The translations under genes and the position numbers were made by a program. The notes below the pieces were generated by a model. That model was not told where the DNA came from. It was given only the letters and a program-made list of their open reading frames with translations, and searched no databases. A stretch of DNA of 64,000 nt from Gammaproteobacteria bacterium DTU037 (GTDB lineage: Bacteria > Pseudomonadota > Gammaproteobacteria > Pseudomonadales > Pseudomonadaceae). This document shows positions 49,556 to 57,277 of this stretch, in pieces. Location of the stretch: assembly GCA_001513025.1 (NCBI GenBank), contig LFRZ01000019.1, positions 106,233 to 170,232 of the forward strand, in the 5' to 3' direction. Numbering within the stretch: the first letter of the stretch is position 1; every line of letters starts with the position of its first letter.

Positions 49556-50131
49556 ATGAACGATGTACCTCGGTTAGGTGACTCTGTGAATGACGAAACA
49601 AGTGTTCTAGCTGTACGTAAGTGGGTTGAAACCTTTGTTGTGGAGATGAATCTTTGTCCATTTGCCAAGCGTGAGTTGGTTAAAAATCGTGTGCGCTTTG
49701 TGACGACCGCAGCTACCACGCCAGAGCAGTTATTGATGGCTTTGCAAAATGAGCTGGAGTTGCTCAATGCTGACTCGTCAGTGGAAACCACCCTGTTGAT
49801 TCACCCTGAGGTGCTACAGGACTTTTACGATTACAACGATTTTTTAAGTTGTGCCGATCGTTTGCTGCTGGATATGCAGCTGGAAGGTACCTACCAAATC
49901 GCTAGCTTCCACCCTGACTATCAGTTTGGCGGGACGCGGCCGAGTGATGCCGAGAACTATACCAACCGCGCGCCTTATCCGATTTTACATCTGCTGCGAG
50001 AGGACAGTCTTGAGCGCGTGATTGCTGATTACCCTGATGTGGATGATATTCCAGAGCGCAATATAGAGCTAATGAATACTTTGGGGCATGACAAGCTACG
50101 GGCGCTGTTGCAGTCATGTTTCAAAGCCTAA
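49556..50131 (+). CDS. DUF1415 family protein
   Basis: A 191-residue protein of unknown function. The family core is visible as VRKWVETFVVEMNLCPFAKRELVKNRVRF, ETTLLIHPEVLQDFYDYNDFLSCADRLL, GTYQIASFHPDYQFGGTRPSDAENYTNRAPYPILHLLRE and a C-terminal ERNIELMNTLGHD. The NLCPFA and FHPDYQF motifs, with a Cys and His that could bind metal or act in catalysis, are diagnostic. Cytosolic; no signal. Confidence 0.92.
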   Translation: MNDVPRLGDSVNDETSVLAVRKWVETFVVEMNLCPFAKRELVKNRVRFVTTAATTPEQLLMALQNELELLNADSSVETTLLIHPEVLQDFYDYNDFLSCADRLLLDMQLEGTYQIASFHPDYQFGGTRPSDAENYTNRAPYPILHLLREDSLERVIADYPDVDDIPERNIELMNTLGHDKLRALLQSCFKA

Positions 50132-50186
50132 GCCTGTTATTGGGCTGCATAACGTCGATTGATTGGCAGTTAGACGAGGAGAATCT

Positions 50187-51395
50187 GTGAGCAACAGTGC
50201 CTTTGGAAGTACCTTCATTGTCGCCGGCACGGCCTTGGGCGCTGGGATGTTGGCGATGCCGCTTGCCACTGCTGGTATTGGCTTTACCACCGCGCTGCTG
50301 CTGTTATTAGGGCTGTGGATTATTATGAGCTATACCGCCTTGCTCTTAGTCGAGGCCTACCAGTACAACGATTCCAAAATGGGTCTTAGCTCGCTGGCCT
50401 TTAAATATTTAGGCCGCTCGGGGCGCTTGATTATCAGCGTGGCGCTGCCGTTTTTACTCTACTCCTTGATTGCGGCCTACTTGGCTGGTGGCGGTGAGAT
50501 TATTAGCGAGTCCTTAAATAGTCTATTGGGCTGGCAGTTGCCTGATTATGTTGGGGTGTTGCTGTTTGCTGGGATGGGCGGAAGCGCGGTGTGCTTTGGC
50601 ACGCACTCAGTTGATCTGATTAACCGTTTTTTATTTGCGAGCAAAATATTCTTTTTAGCGACGATACTGATCTTGCTGCTGCCACATGTGCATCAGGTGA
50701 ATTTATTGAGCATGCCGGTTAAGCAGGCTGTGCTGCTGTCGGCTATTCCAATTGTGTTTACCTCCTTTGGCTTCCATGGCAGCGTACCGAGCATCGTCAG
50801 CTATATGCAGGGTGACACGACGAAGTTGCGTAAGATCTTTGTTATTGGCAGCGCCATTCCGTTACTGGTGTATATTTTTTGGCAGCTTGCCACCTTGGGC
50901 ACCATTGAACCGGATAACTTTATGGGTATTCTGGCTGATAAAAGCGGCTTAAATGGTTTATTGGCAGCAGTTAACGCGGTCGTGGGGACGACGCAAGTTG
51001 AAATGGCAGTGCGTTTGTTTGCGGCCTTGGCTTTAGCAACGTCATTTTTAGGCGTGGCGCTGGGCTTATTTGATTTTTTGGCTGATTTTTTTAAGCTTAA
51101 AAATACTGTCAATGGTCGCCTGCAAACAGGGTTTATGACTTTTATGCCGCCCTTACTGTTTGCGCTGTTTTACCCTAAAGGTTTTATTTTTGCCTTAGGT
51201 TTTGCGGCAATTGCTTTATCCGTTTTATCTTTATTGTTACCGGCATTATTGGTGCGCCAAACCCGCAAGCAGCACAGTGGCGGTTACCGTGTGTTGGGTG
51301 GTCAGCTGGCTTTGTTCATGGTGTTTTTTTTGGGCGTTGCTATCATTGTTATTCAGCTGGCAATTGTCAGCGGCGGTTTGCCGAATATGGACTAA
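50187..51395 (+). CDS. Aromatic amino-acid permease (TyrP/Mtr family)
   Basis: Proton-driven transporter of the HAAAP family for tyrosine, tryptophan or phenylalanine. Eleven or so membrane helices in 402 residues. N-terminal FGSTFIVAGTALGAGMLAMPLATAGIGF is the family signature. Further motifs are GTHSVDLINRFLFASKI, FTSFGFHGSVPSIVSYM and FLGVALGLFDFLADFFKL. TyrP-like overall, but the exact substrate cannot be read from sequence. The GTG after GACGAGGAGAATCT was chosen over an upstream in-frame start. Confidence 0.9.
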   Translation: MSNSAFGSTFIVAGTALGAGMLAMPLATAGIGFTTALLLLLGLWIIMSYTALLLVEAYQYNDSKMGLSSLAFKYLGRSGRLIISVALPFLLYSLIAAYLAGGGEIISESLNSLLGWQLPDYVGVLLFAGMGGSAVCFGTHSVDLINRFLFASKIFFLATILILLLPHVHQVNLLSMPVKQAVLLSAIPIVFTSFGFHGSVPSIVSYMQGDTTKLRKIFVIGSAIPLLVYIFWQLATLGTIEPDNFMGILADKSGLNGLLAAVNAVVGTTQVEMAVRLFAALALATSFLGVALGLFDFLADFFKLKNTVNGRLQTGFMTFMPPLLFALFYPKGFIFALGFAAIALSVLSLLLPALLVRQTRKQHSGGYRVLGGQLALFMVFFLGVAIIVIQLAIVSGGLPNMD

Positions 51396-51425
51396 GCCGA
51401 GCTGTTCAGTGTACGCCAGGTATCA

Positions 51426-51863
51426 TTAGATGGCTTTAACTTTGATGATATGTAAAGGCCTTTCAGAACGTGGTACTTGCTCGACAGAGATGGCTGTGGG
51501 GCTGACTGTAATGCCTTCTTTACGCATTTGCTCGCGGTTTCCGGTGAGTAATGGATGCCAGCTCGGCAAGGCTTCGCCGCGATACATACATCGATAGGTG
51601 CAGGACTCAGGTAACCAGTTAAATTTAGGGATATTGGCGGGGGTTAACTGACTGCAATACGGCACTTTACTGAGGCGATTGGCGTAATCACTGCAAGCGC
51701 TTTTCTCTAAGTCGAGCAGCCCGCAGGCGATATTAAAGACGGTCACCTGATCAGGTTCCACCTCACGCACTAGACAGCATTGACCGCAACCATCACAGAG
51801 CGCTTCCCACTCTGTGTCGCTCAGCTCATCCAGCTCGTAATGTTTCCAAAATTCGTCGCGCAC
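51426..51863 (-). CDS. YcgN/UPF0260 cysteine-cluster protein
   Basis: A 145-residue cytosolic protein of unknown function. The metal-binding-like pattern CDGCGQCCLVREVEPDQV, then CGLLDLEKSACSDYANRLSKVPYCSQLTPANIPKFNWLPESCTYRCMYRGEALPSWHPLLTG defines the YcgN family. GTG start. It is the second cysteine-cluster protein of this type within 4.5 kb (with the YkgJ-like gene). It converges with the aromatic permease gene. Confidence 0.92.
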   Translation of the reverse strand: MRDEFWKHYELDELSDTEWEALCDGCGQCCLVREVEPDQVTVFNIACGLLDLEKSACSDYANRLSKVPYCSQLTPANIPKFNWLPESCTYRCMYRGEALPSWHPLLTGNREQMRKEGITVSPTAISVEQVPRSERPLHIIKVKAI

Positions 51864-52163
51864 GCTGCCACTTCCGCATCTGTTAAATAGTCCTCAATTA
51901 GACGCTAATCGAGCCAGTTAGTCTATTTTAATGCTTTTTGCGTTGTTTTAAGTGAAATAGCCTAGGGCTCAAGACATCACCTTAATCAGCCAGTTAAGTC
52001 GGTCGGAAAAACGGGCGCTTAAAGCAACATAGCAGTCGCAGGACAGCGATTAAATACTTTTTGTCCGGCGTAGACTGTTTCCTGCAGATGGGTTCAAGTG
52101 TTAGGCTCAGTGCTTGGTAACACCCATAAAAAAATGAATAAGTAGACTTCTACAAGGAAAATA
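51864..52163. other. Divergent gap between the ycgN-like gene and yceI
   Basis: About 300 bp without a gene. It must contain promoters for both sides. AT-rich near the yceI end (CCATAAAAAAATGAATAAG). No operator, riboswitch or terminator was identified. Confidence 0.4.
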
Positions 52164-52751
52164 ATGATGAAAAAAATACCTTTGCTGCTCTTGATGTTAA
52201 TGGGCTTGGCACCTTGTGCATTTGCCGATTGGACATTGCTGAATGATCAATCTTCGCTGCAGTACATCTCGATTAAAGACGCGCATATTGGTGAGATCAA
52301 TCGCTTTAAAAACTTAAGCGGTTCAGTCAGTGAGGCGGGAGAAGTGTCGCTGACGATTGATTTGGCCAGTGTAGAAACTGGTATACCTATTCGTGATGAG
52401 CGTATGCAGGCGATGCTGTTTGACGTGGGGCAGTTTGCTCAAGCTAAAATCAGCGGGATGCTGGACCTAACCCGTGCGACTCAGCTTGAGCTGGGTGAGA
52501 CGTACACTGATACCATCAAACTAACGCTGTCCTTGCATGGCATTGAAAAAGAGCTGAACAGCCGCGTGCAGGTGACGCAGCTGGCGGGCAATAAAATAAG
52601 TGTTGTAGCGCTAGAGCCTGTGCTTATGAATGCTGCAGATTACAAGCTGGCAGAAGCTGTTGAAGCCTTGCGTGAGATCGCTAAATTGCCCTCCATCAGC
52701 TTGCTGGTGCCTGTGACGTACAGTTTGGTATTTCAGCCGTCAGCTCAATAA
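52164..52751 (+). CDS. YceI-family periplasmic protein
   Basis: Exported lipocalin-like protein of 195 residues. Signal peptide MMKKIPLLLLMLMGLAPCAFA is followed by the YceI barrel: DWTLLNDQSSLQYISIKDAHIGEINRFKNLSGSVSEAGEVSLTIDLASVETGIPIRDERMQAMLF, then LHGIEKELNSRVQVTQL and MNAADYKLAEAVEALREIAKLPSISLLVPVTYSL. The family binds isoprenoid lipids in its barrel; the physiological ligand is unknown here. AAGGA lies before two adjacent ATG codons, either of which may be used. Confidence 0.9.
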   Translation: MMKKIPLLLLMLMGLAPCAFADWTLLNDQSSLQYISIKDAHIGEINRFKNLSGSVSEAGEVSLTIDLASVETGIPIRDERMQAMLFDVGQFAQAKISGMLDLTRATQLELGETYTDTIKLTLSLHGIEKELNSRVQVTQLAGNKISVVALEPVLMNAADYKLAEAVEALREIAKLPSISLLVPVTYSLVFQPSAQ

Positions 52752-52779
52752 ATAGCCTGATATCCCTTTATACAGTTGG

Positions 52780-52817
52780 CGCAAAAGGGTCAAGAAGGAT
52801 GGTTTTGCCCTTTTGCG
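52780..52817. terminator. Hairpin between convergent yceI and rtcB
   Basis: CGCAAAAGGG (52780-52789) and CCCTTTTGCG (52808-52817) form a perfect 10-bp stem with an 18-nt loop. It lies 29 bp after yceI and 62 bp after the rtcB end. No T-run follows directly on either strand, so it may serve as a two-way transcript end without a classic U-tract or simply protect 3' ends. Confidence 0.45.
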
Positions 52818-52878
52818 GCCTCTCGTAAAAGCTTTTTCTATATCAACCTTTATGGCATCTTTTAGAAAAATGCAGCCG

Positions 52879-54051
52879 TTAACCCTTAATCACGGCTAAA
52901 GGCTGCAACTCAATTTGTACGTCCACCAAGTCGCGTTGGTTGTGCATCACTTCATCAATGTCTTTATAAGAGCCGGGCGCTTCATCTAAATCTTTACGGC
53001 TGCGGAGGGCGTGTAAAATACCGCGCTCTTTGAGGGCTTTGACTTCCTCTTTGAAGTCCAGTCGTTTGCGTGCTTGGGCGCGGCTCATAATGCGTCCCGC
53101 GCCATGTGCGCAGGACTGAAAGGACTCTACTTCGCCTTTACCTGTGACCAGAAAAGAACGGGTCCCTTGCGAACCGGGAATCATGCCCCATTCGTCTTTG
53201 CGTGCGCGTGTTGCCCCTTTGCGGTGCACCATCACTGTTTGGCCAAAGTGTTCTTCTTCGGCGGCAAAGTTATGCGGCTTATTAATCAAATGACTGAATT
53301 CAACCTCGGGAATAAGGGCCTTAAAGGCGGCTTTGGCTCGTTCCATCATCAGCAGACGGTTGGCTAGGGCAAATTCGAGGCAGTAGTCCATTTCATCTTT
53401 ATACAACTGAAAATGCTCAGAGGCGGCGGGCAGGTACGCCAAGTCGGTGGAGGTATCTTCGCCGGCAGCTTGGTTTAAGGCTTTGGCGATATCGTTGTAA
53501 TGATTGGCTACGGTAAAGCCCATATTGCGTGAGCCAGAGTGGATCATAATCCAGATATAACCATCTGAACCTTGTTGAATCTCGATAAAATGGTTGCCAC
53601 TGCCTAAGGTGCCAATCTGATACAGGGCGTTCTCGTATTCTTGTTTAACGATGGGTAAGTGGCCGCTGACTTCGGGCATCCAAGCGGTATCTTGCGGCTT
53701 TGTATGGCGCGCAAAACCCACCGGAATGGTCTCACGGATGATTTTTATAATCGCTTTTAGATCCTCGGTATCGATTTGGCGCAAGTTGGTGCGCAAGGAA
53801 CACATGCCGCAGCCAATATCGACACCCACCGCGTTGGGTAGAATTACGCCTTGGGTGGCAAGAATGGCACCGATCGGCATGCCATAGCCTTGGTGGGTGT
53901 CGGGCATAATGGCAATGTGCTTAAAGGCAAAGGGCAGGTTGGCCAAATTGCGCGCTTGCTCAAGTGCACCTGGGTCCATTTGCTCGGGGTCCAGCCACAG
54001 CTTGATCGGCAGCTTTTCCGTGGTAATCATTGCTTTTCCATTGCTGGACAT
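52879..54051 (-). CDS. rtcB: RNA-splicing ligase RtcB
   Basis: Mn/GTP-dependent RNA ligase joining 2',3'-cyclic phosphate (or 3'-phosphate) and 5'-OH ends. Metal-site motifs in 390 residues are MPDTHQGYGMPIGAILAT, VGVDIGCGMCSLRTNL (metal Cys), LGSGNHFIEIQ and HSGSRNMGFTVANHYNDIA. The guanylation histidine region is in CAHGAGRIMSRAQARKRL near the C-terminus. Length is near that of E. coli RtcB (408). No rtcA or rtcR lies next to it, so it is not in the usual sigma-54-controlled rtc operon. It faces away from the HPF-CSD gene. Confidence 0.95.
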   Translation of the reverse strand: MSSNGKAMITTEKLPIKLWLDPEQMDPGALEQARNLANLPFAFKHIAIMPDTHQGYGMPIGAILATQGVILPNAVGVDIGCGMCSLRTNLRQIDTEDLKAIIKIIRETIPVGFARHTKPQDTAWMPEVSGHLPIVKQEYENALYQIGTLGSGNHFIEIQQGSDGYIWIMIHSGSRNMGFTVANHYNDIAKALNQAAGEDTSTDLAYLPAASEHFQLYKDEMDYCLEFALANRLLMMERAKAAFKALIPEVEFSHLINKPHNFAAEEEHFGQTVMVHRKGATRARKDEWGMIPGSQGTRSFLVTGKGEVESFQSCAHGAGRIMSRAQARKRLDFKEEVKALKERGILHALRSRKDLDEAPGSYKDIDEVMHNQRDLVDVQIELQPLAVIKG

Positions 54052-54425
54052 ACTCTTACCGCCCTCACCTTAAAACGCGCTGAGCACTGCCGTTCGATAG
54101 AGTAACCTAGTGCAGTATGAGGCTATCTAGCAGTCATCGTCTGGATTGACCTACAAACATAGCGTTTACAGAGTATCAAGGCAAGTCGATTGGGGTGCTA
54201 AAGACTGATGCGCGCAGGACTGTGTTTGCTTCTTGTACCTTGGGTGTTGGACTTGGTTAAAAAAGCTGTCTATGCTCGTGATACTTATGGAGAGTAGTGG
54301 TGTGCTGTTGCCCACTTTGAATTGACGGGCAATCAGTGCGGACTTCTTCGTGGGGATGGGCCGGATCGACGTACGGCCCGCTGCTTGTATTTTAGCTGCG
54401 TCAATCTTTTCACATGAGGTGAATT
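54052..54425. other. Divergent gap between rtcB and the HPF-CSD gene
   Basis: About 370 bp with no gene. A 6-bp stem GGGCCG/CGGCCC (54358-54363 with 54374-54379, 10-nt loop) lies 47 bp before the HPF-CSD start and would be in its 5' leader, where it could affect translation. No convincing sigma-70, sigma-32 or -24/-12 promoter was identified. Confidence 0.4.
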
Positions 54426-55022
54426 ATGCAGATACCTTTGGAAATTACGTTTAGGAATGCGGAGCGTTCTGATCCAGTAGAAGCGGTTGTACGTGAGCGT
54501 GTTGATAAATTAAACCGGTATTTTGAGCACATTGTAGGCTGTCGAGTGACGCTTGAAGTGCCCAATCGAACCCCTGGCTATGATGTTCTGAATCATCGGG
54601 TCAACATTGAAATCAGTGTTCCAGGGGAAGATTTGGTTGTGTCGCGTGAGCCAAACGAACACGACAATTTCAATGATATTTATGTGACCATCCGCGATGC
54701 ATTCGATGCAGCAGAACGACAGTTAAAGGCCTATGCAGGGCGTTTACAAGAGACGCGAGTTGTCCTTGAAGAGACGCCGTATGCAGTCGTCAATAAGATG
54801 TTTAGCGATAAAGGCTATGGTTTTTTAATGACACCGGACGGGCGTGAAATCTATTTTCACGAAAACAGCGTCTCACCGCCGGGCTTCGATAAACTCAATA
54901 ACGGCGACACTGTCCGCTTTGTTGAAGCGCGTGGGGACGATGGGCCGCAGGCAAGTTTGGTTAAAGGGTTGGGGCGTGATACCGCTAATGTGTATCCGTC
55001 ACCTAAGCCAGAGCTGCTCTAA
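54426..55022 (+). CDS. HPF/RaiA-like ribosome factor fused to a cold-shock domain
   Basis: A 198-residue two-domain protein. Residues 1-115 form an HPF/RaiA-type ribosome-binding domain (MQIPLEITFRNAERSDPVEAVVRERVDKLNRYFEHIVGCRVTLEVP; HRVNIEISVPGEDLVVSR; IYVTIRDAFDAAERQLKAYAGRL). Residues 127-190 form a cold-shock domain with the RNP-like motif KMFSDKGYGFLMTPDGREIYFHENSVS and DTVRFVEARGDDGPQASLV. Standard long HPF carries a different C-terminal dimerisation domain. The combination suggests a factor that binds idle ribosomes and also RNA. TGAGGTGAATT precedes the ATG. Next gene is ftsH, 222 bp downstream. Confidence 0.9.
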   Translation: MQIPLEITFRNAERSDPVEAVVRERVDKLNRYFEHIVGCRVTLEVPNRTPGYDVLNHRVNIEISVPGEDLVVSREPNEHDNFNDIYVTIRDAFDAAERQLKAYAGRLQETRVVLEETPYAVVNKMFSDKGYGFLMTPDGREIYFHENSVSPPGFDKLNNGDTVRFVEARGDDGPQASLVKGLGRDTANVYPSPKPELL

Positions 55023-55049
55023 GAGTTGGCATCGAGCAATAAATATGTT

Positions 55050-55090
55050 CGCCACCAACCCCTTGGCGCACTGCTAAGGGGTTGGTGGCG
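55050..55090 (+). other. Perfect 15-bp hairpin after the HPF-CSD gene
   Basis: CGCCACCAACCCCTT (55050-55064) pairs fully with AAGGGGTTGGTGGCG (55076-55090) around an 11-nt loop, 27 bp after the stop codon. No T-run follows on either strand. It could be a transcript-end stabiliser, a factor-assisted terminator or a protein-binding palindrome. Confidence 0.75.
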
Positions 55091-55244
55091 GATGGCGGTT
55101 AAGACACAGTAATTATCTCGCCCTATTGTATTTGTCGCCTGAATATCAATAAACCGTGCTGTGCTTTAGAATACTTTATTAGAAGCTATAGCTTAGCAGG
55201 CTCACACTCTGTGAAATTGCGACGTTTCTTAATGGAGAGACAGC

Positions 55245-57074
55245 ATGAATCGTGGAATTCAAATTAACCTTTGGTATGTTCTTTTTGCTGTGATGGGCGT
55301 TGTTTTTCTACGTGATATTTGGGTGCAGACGCAGACGGTTGAGGCGATTCCTTACAGCCAATTCGAAACCTACCTCAAGCAGGGTACGATCGAAAATGTC
55401 ATAGTCGGTAGCAGTACTATTCGTGGCACGTTCAAATCAGCTCAGAATGGCAAAACCGGTTTTGTTACCACGCCGGTGGCGCCTGAGCTGGCTGACCGCT
55501 TGAATGACACCGATGTAACCTATTCTGGGGCCGTCGAAAATACGTGGTTTACGACCTTATTGTCCTGGGTGTTACCCGCATTGGTTTTTGTCGGTATTTG
55601 GATGATCCTAATTCGCCGGATGGGTGCTAAATCGGGTATGGGTGGGATGATGTCGATTGGTAAGAGTAAAGCCAAGGTGTATATCGAGAGTGACACTAAG
55701 GTCACTTTTGCTGATGTAGCTGGGGTGGATGAGGCCAAGGCTGAGCTGCAAGAAGTGATTGATTTTCTGCAAAATCCTAAAGAATACGGCAGTTTAGGTG
55801 CACGTATGCCCAAGGGGATTCTTTTAGTTGGGCCGCCAGGTACGGGTAAAACGCTATTAGCGCGAGCGGTCGCTGGCGAAGCTGGGGTGCCATTTTTTTC
55901 TATCTCAGGTTCTGAATTTGTTGAGATGTTTGTTGGCGTCGGTGCGGCACGGGTGCGTGACTTGTTCGAGCAGGCGCGCAAGGCCGCGCCGGCAATTATT
56001 TTTATTGATGAGTTGGATGCTTTGGGCCGGGCTCGAGGGGCTGCTACGTTACAGGGCGGTAATGACGAGCGTGAGCAAACACTGAACCAATTGCTATCTG
56101 AGCTGGATGGTTTTGATCCGGGTGAAGGTGTAGTGCTGTTATCGGCGACCAACCGGCCAGAAATTCTTGACCCAGCACTCTTGCGGGCCGGACGTTTCGA
56201 CCGACAGGTGTTAGTGGATCGCCCCGACCGCGCAGGCAGGGTACAAATTCTCAAGGTGCATATGAAAAAAATTGTGCTGGCGCCAGAAATGGCACTGGAC
56301 GACATTGCTGCACTCACCACTGGATTCTCCGGTGCGGATCTGGCTAATCTAGTGAATGAGGCAGCTTTGTTGGCCACCCGCCGGCGCGGAAAAGTCGTCA
56401 GTATGGATGATTTTACCCATGCGATTGAGCGGATTGTCGCGGGTTTGGAGAAACGTAATCGTCTGATTAACCCACGTGAACGAAAGATTGTCGCCTATCA
56501 TGAGATGGGTCATGCACTGGTGAGTATGGCCCTGCCCGGCGTGGATAAAGTACACAAAGTGTCGATTATCCCGCGCGGCATTGGCGCGCTGGGTTACACC
56601 ATTCAGCGTCCAACTGAGGATCGTTTTTTGATGACAGAAGCTGAGTTGCGCGACAAGATTGCTGTGCTGATGGGTGGGCGCGCTGCGGAAAAATTAGTTT
56701 TTGATCACCTGTCCACTGGTGCCGCCGACGATCTGGTGCGGGCTACCGATATCGCGCGCTCGATGGTGGCTCGTTATGGTATGGATGCGAGCCTAGGCGG
56801 TGTCAGTTATGAATCTGATAAACATAGTTTTCTAGGTGAGCGCAATGCTCCAGCCTATTTTGAGCGCAGCTACAGTGAGGCAACGGCTGAGGCGATGGAT
56901 GCTGCAGTACGCAACTTACTACAGGACGTATCCGCGCAGGCGCTGGAAATTCTTAGCAATAATCGCGATATTCTTGAAAAAACTGCCAGTCGACTGTTAG
57001 AGGTGGAAACACTGGATGAAGCTGAGCTGCAGAGGTTGGCCGTTGGCTTGCGTCCCGCTGCGCCGAATAAATAA
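55245..57074 (+). CDS. ftsH: Membrane AAA+ zinc protease FtsH
   Basis: Inner-membrane ATP-dependent protease that degrades membrane and short-lived proteins. Two N-terminal membrane helices (about 8-24 and 103-125) flank a periplasmic domain. The AAA+ module has GPPGTGKT (196-203), [12 protein letters not shown] (Walker B) and the SRH region [24 protein letters not shown]. The protease has HEMGH (His419, Glu420, His423) and the third zinc-ligand region [15 protein letters not shown]. At 609 residues it lacks the long acidic tail of housekeeping FtsH, and its setting (not next to rlmE/folP) suggests an additional, stress-type paralogue; that is inference. GGAGAGA precedes the ATG. Confidence 0.95.
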   Translation: MNRGIQINLWYVLFAVMGVVFLRDIWVQTQTVEAIPYSQFETYLKQGTIENVIVGSSTIRGTFKSAQNGKTGFVTTPVAPELADRLNDTDVTYSGAVENTWFTTLLSWVLPALVFVGIWMILIRRMGAKSGMGGMMSIGKSKAKVYIESDTKVTFADVAGVDEAKAELQEVIDFLQNPKEYGSLGARMPKGILLVGPPGTGKTLLARAVAGEAGVPFFSISGSEFVEMFVGVGAARVRDLFEQARKAAPAIIFIDELDALGRARGAATLQGGNDEREQTLNQLLSELDGFDPGEGVVLLSATNRPEILDPALLRAGRFDRQVLVDRPDRAGRVQILKVHMKKIVLAPEMALDDIAALTTGFSGADLANLVNEAALLATRRRGKVVSMDDFTHAIERIVAGLEKRNRLINPRERKIVAYHEMGHALVSMALPGVDKVHKVSIIPRGIGALGYTIQRPTEDRFLMTEAELRDKIAVLMGGRAAEKLVFDHLSTGAADDLVRATDIARSMVARYGMDASLGGVSYESDKHSFLGERNAPAYFERSYSEATAEAMDAAVRNLLQDVSAQALEILSNNRDILEKTASRLLEVETLDEAELQRLAVGLRPAAPNK

Positions 57075-57277
57075 GAGCAGCTAGCTCGCAGTGACCACTG
57101 TGAGGCTTCGTTAGTCTGCAAAGGCCTTAAGCTTTGTGTTGGCATGTCGTATAAGTCTATTTCAGTTACTCGAGTGGTTTGCAGAGAGTGTTTGATGGGG
57201 CATGCTGAAGGCGCTTTGGTTAAATATTATTGAGCCTATTTTAGGCCACGGATGGGTTGCACAAGGAGTGCGGTAGT

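Noticed and set aside
55520..56377. Long minus-strand frame (285 codons) opposite ftsH
   Set aside because: Shadow of the AAA+ domain coding strand; Ser/Arg-rich, no domain, and ftsH is certain.
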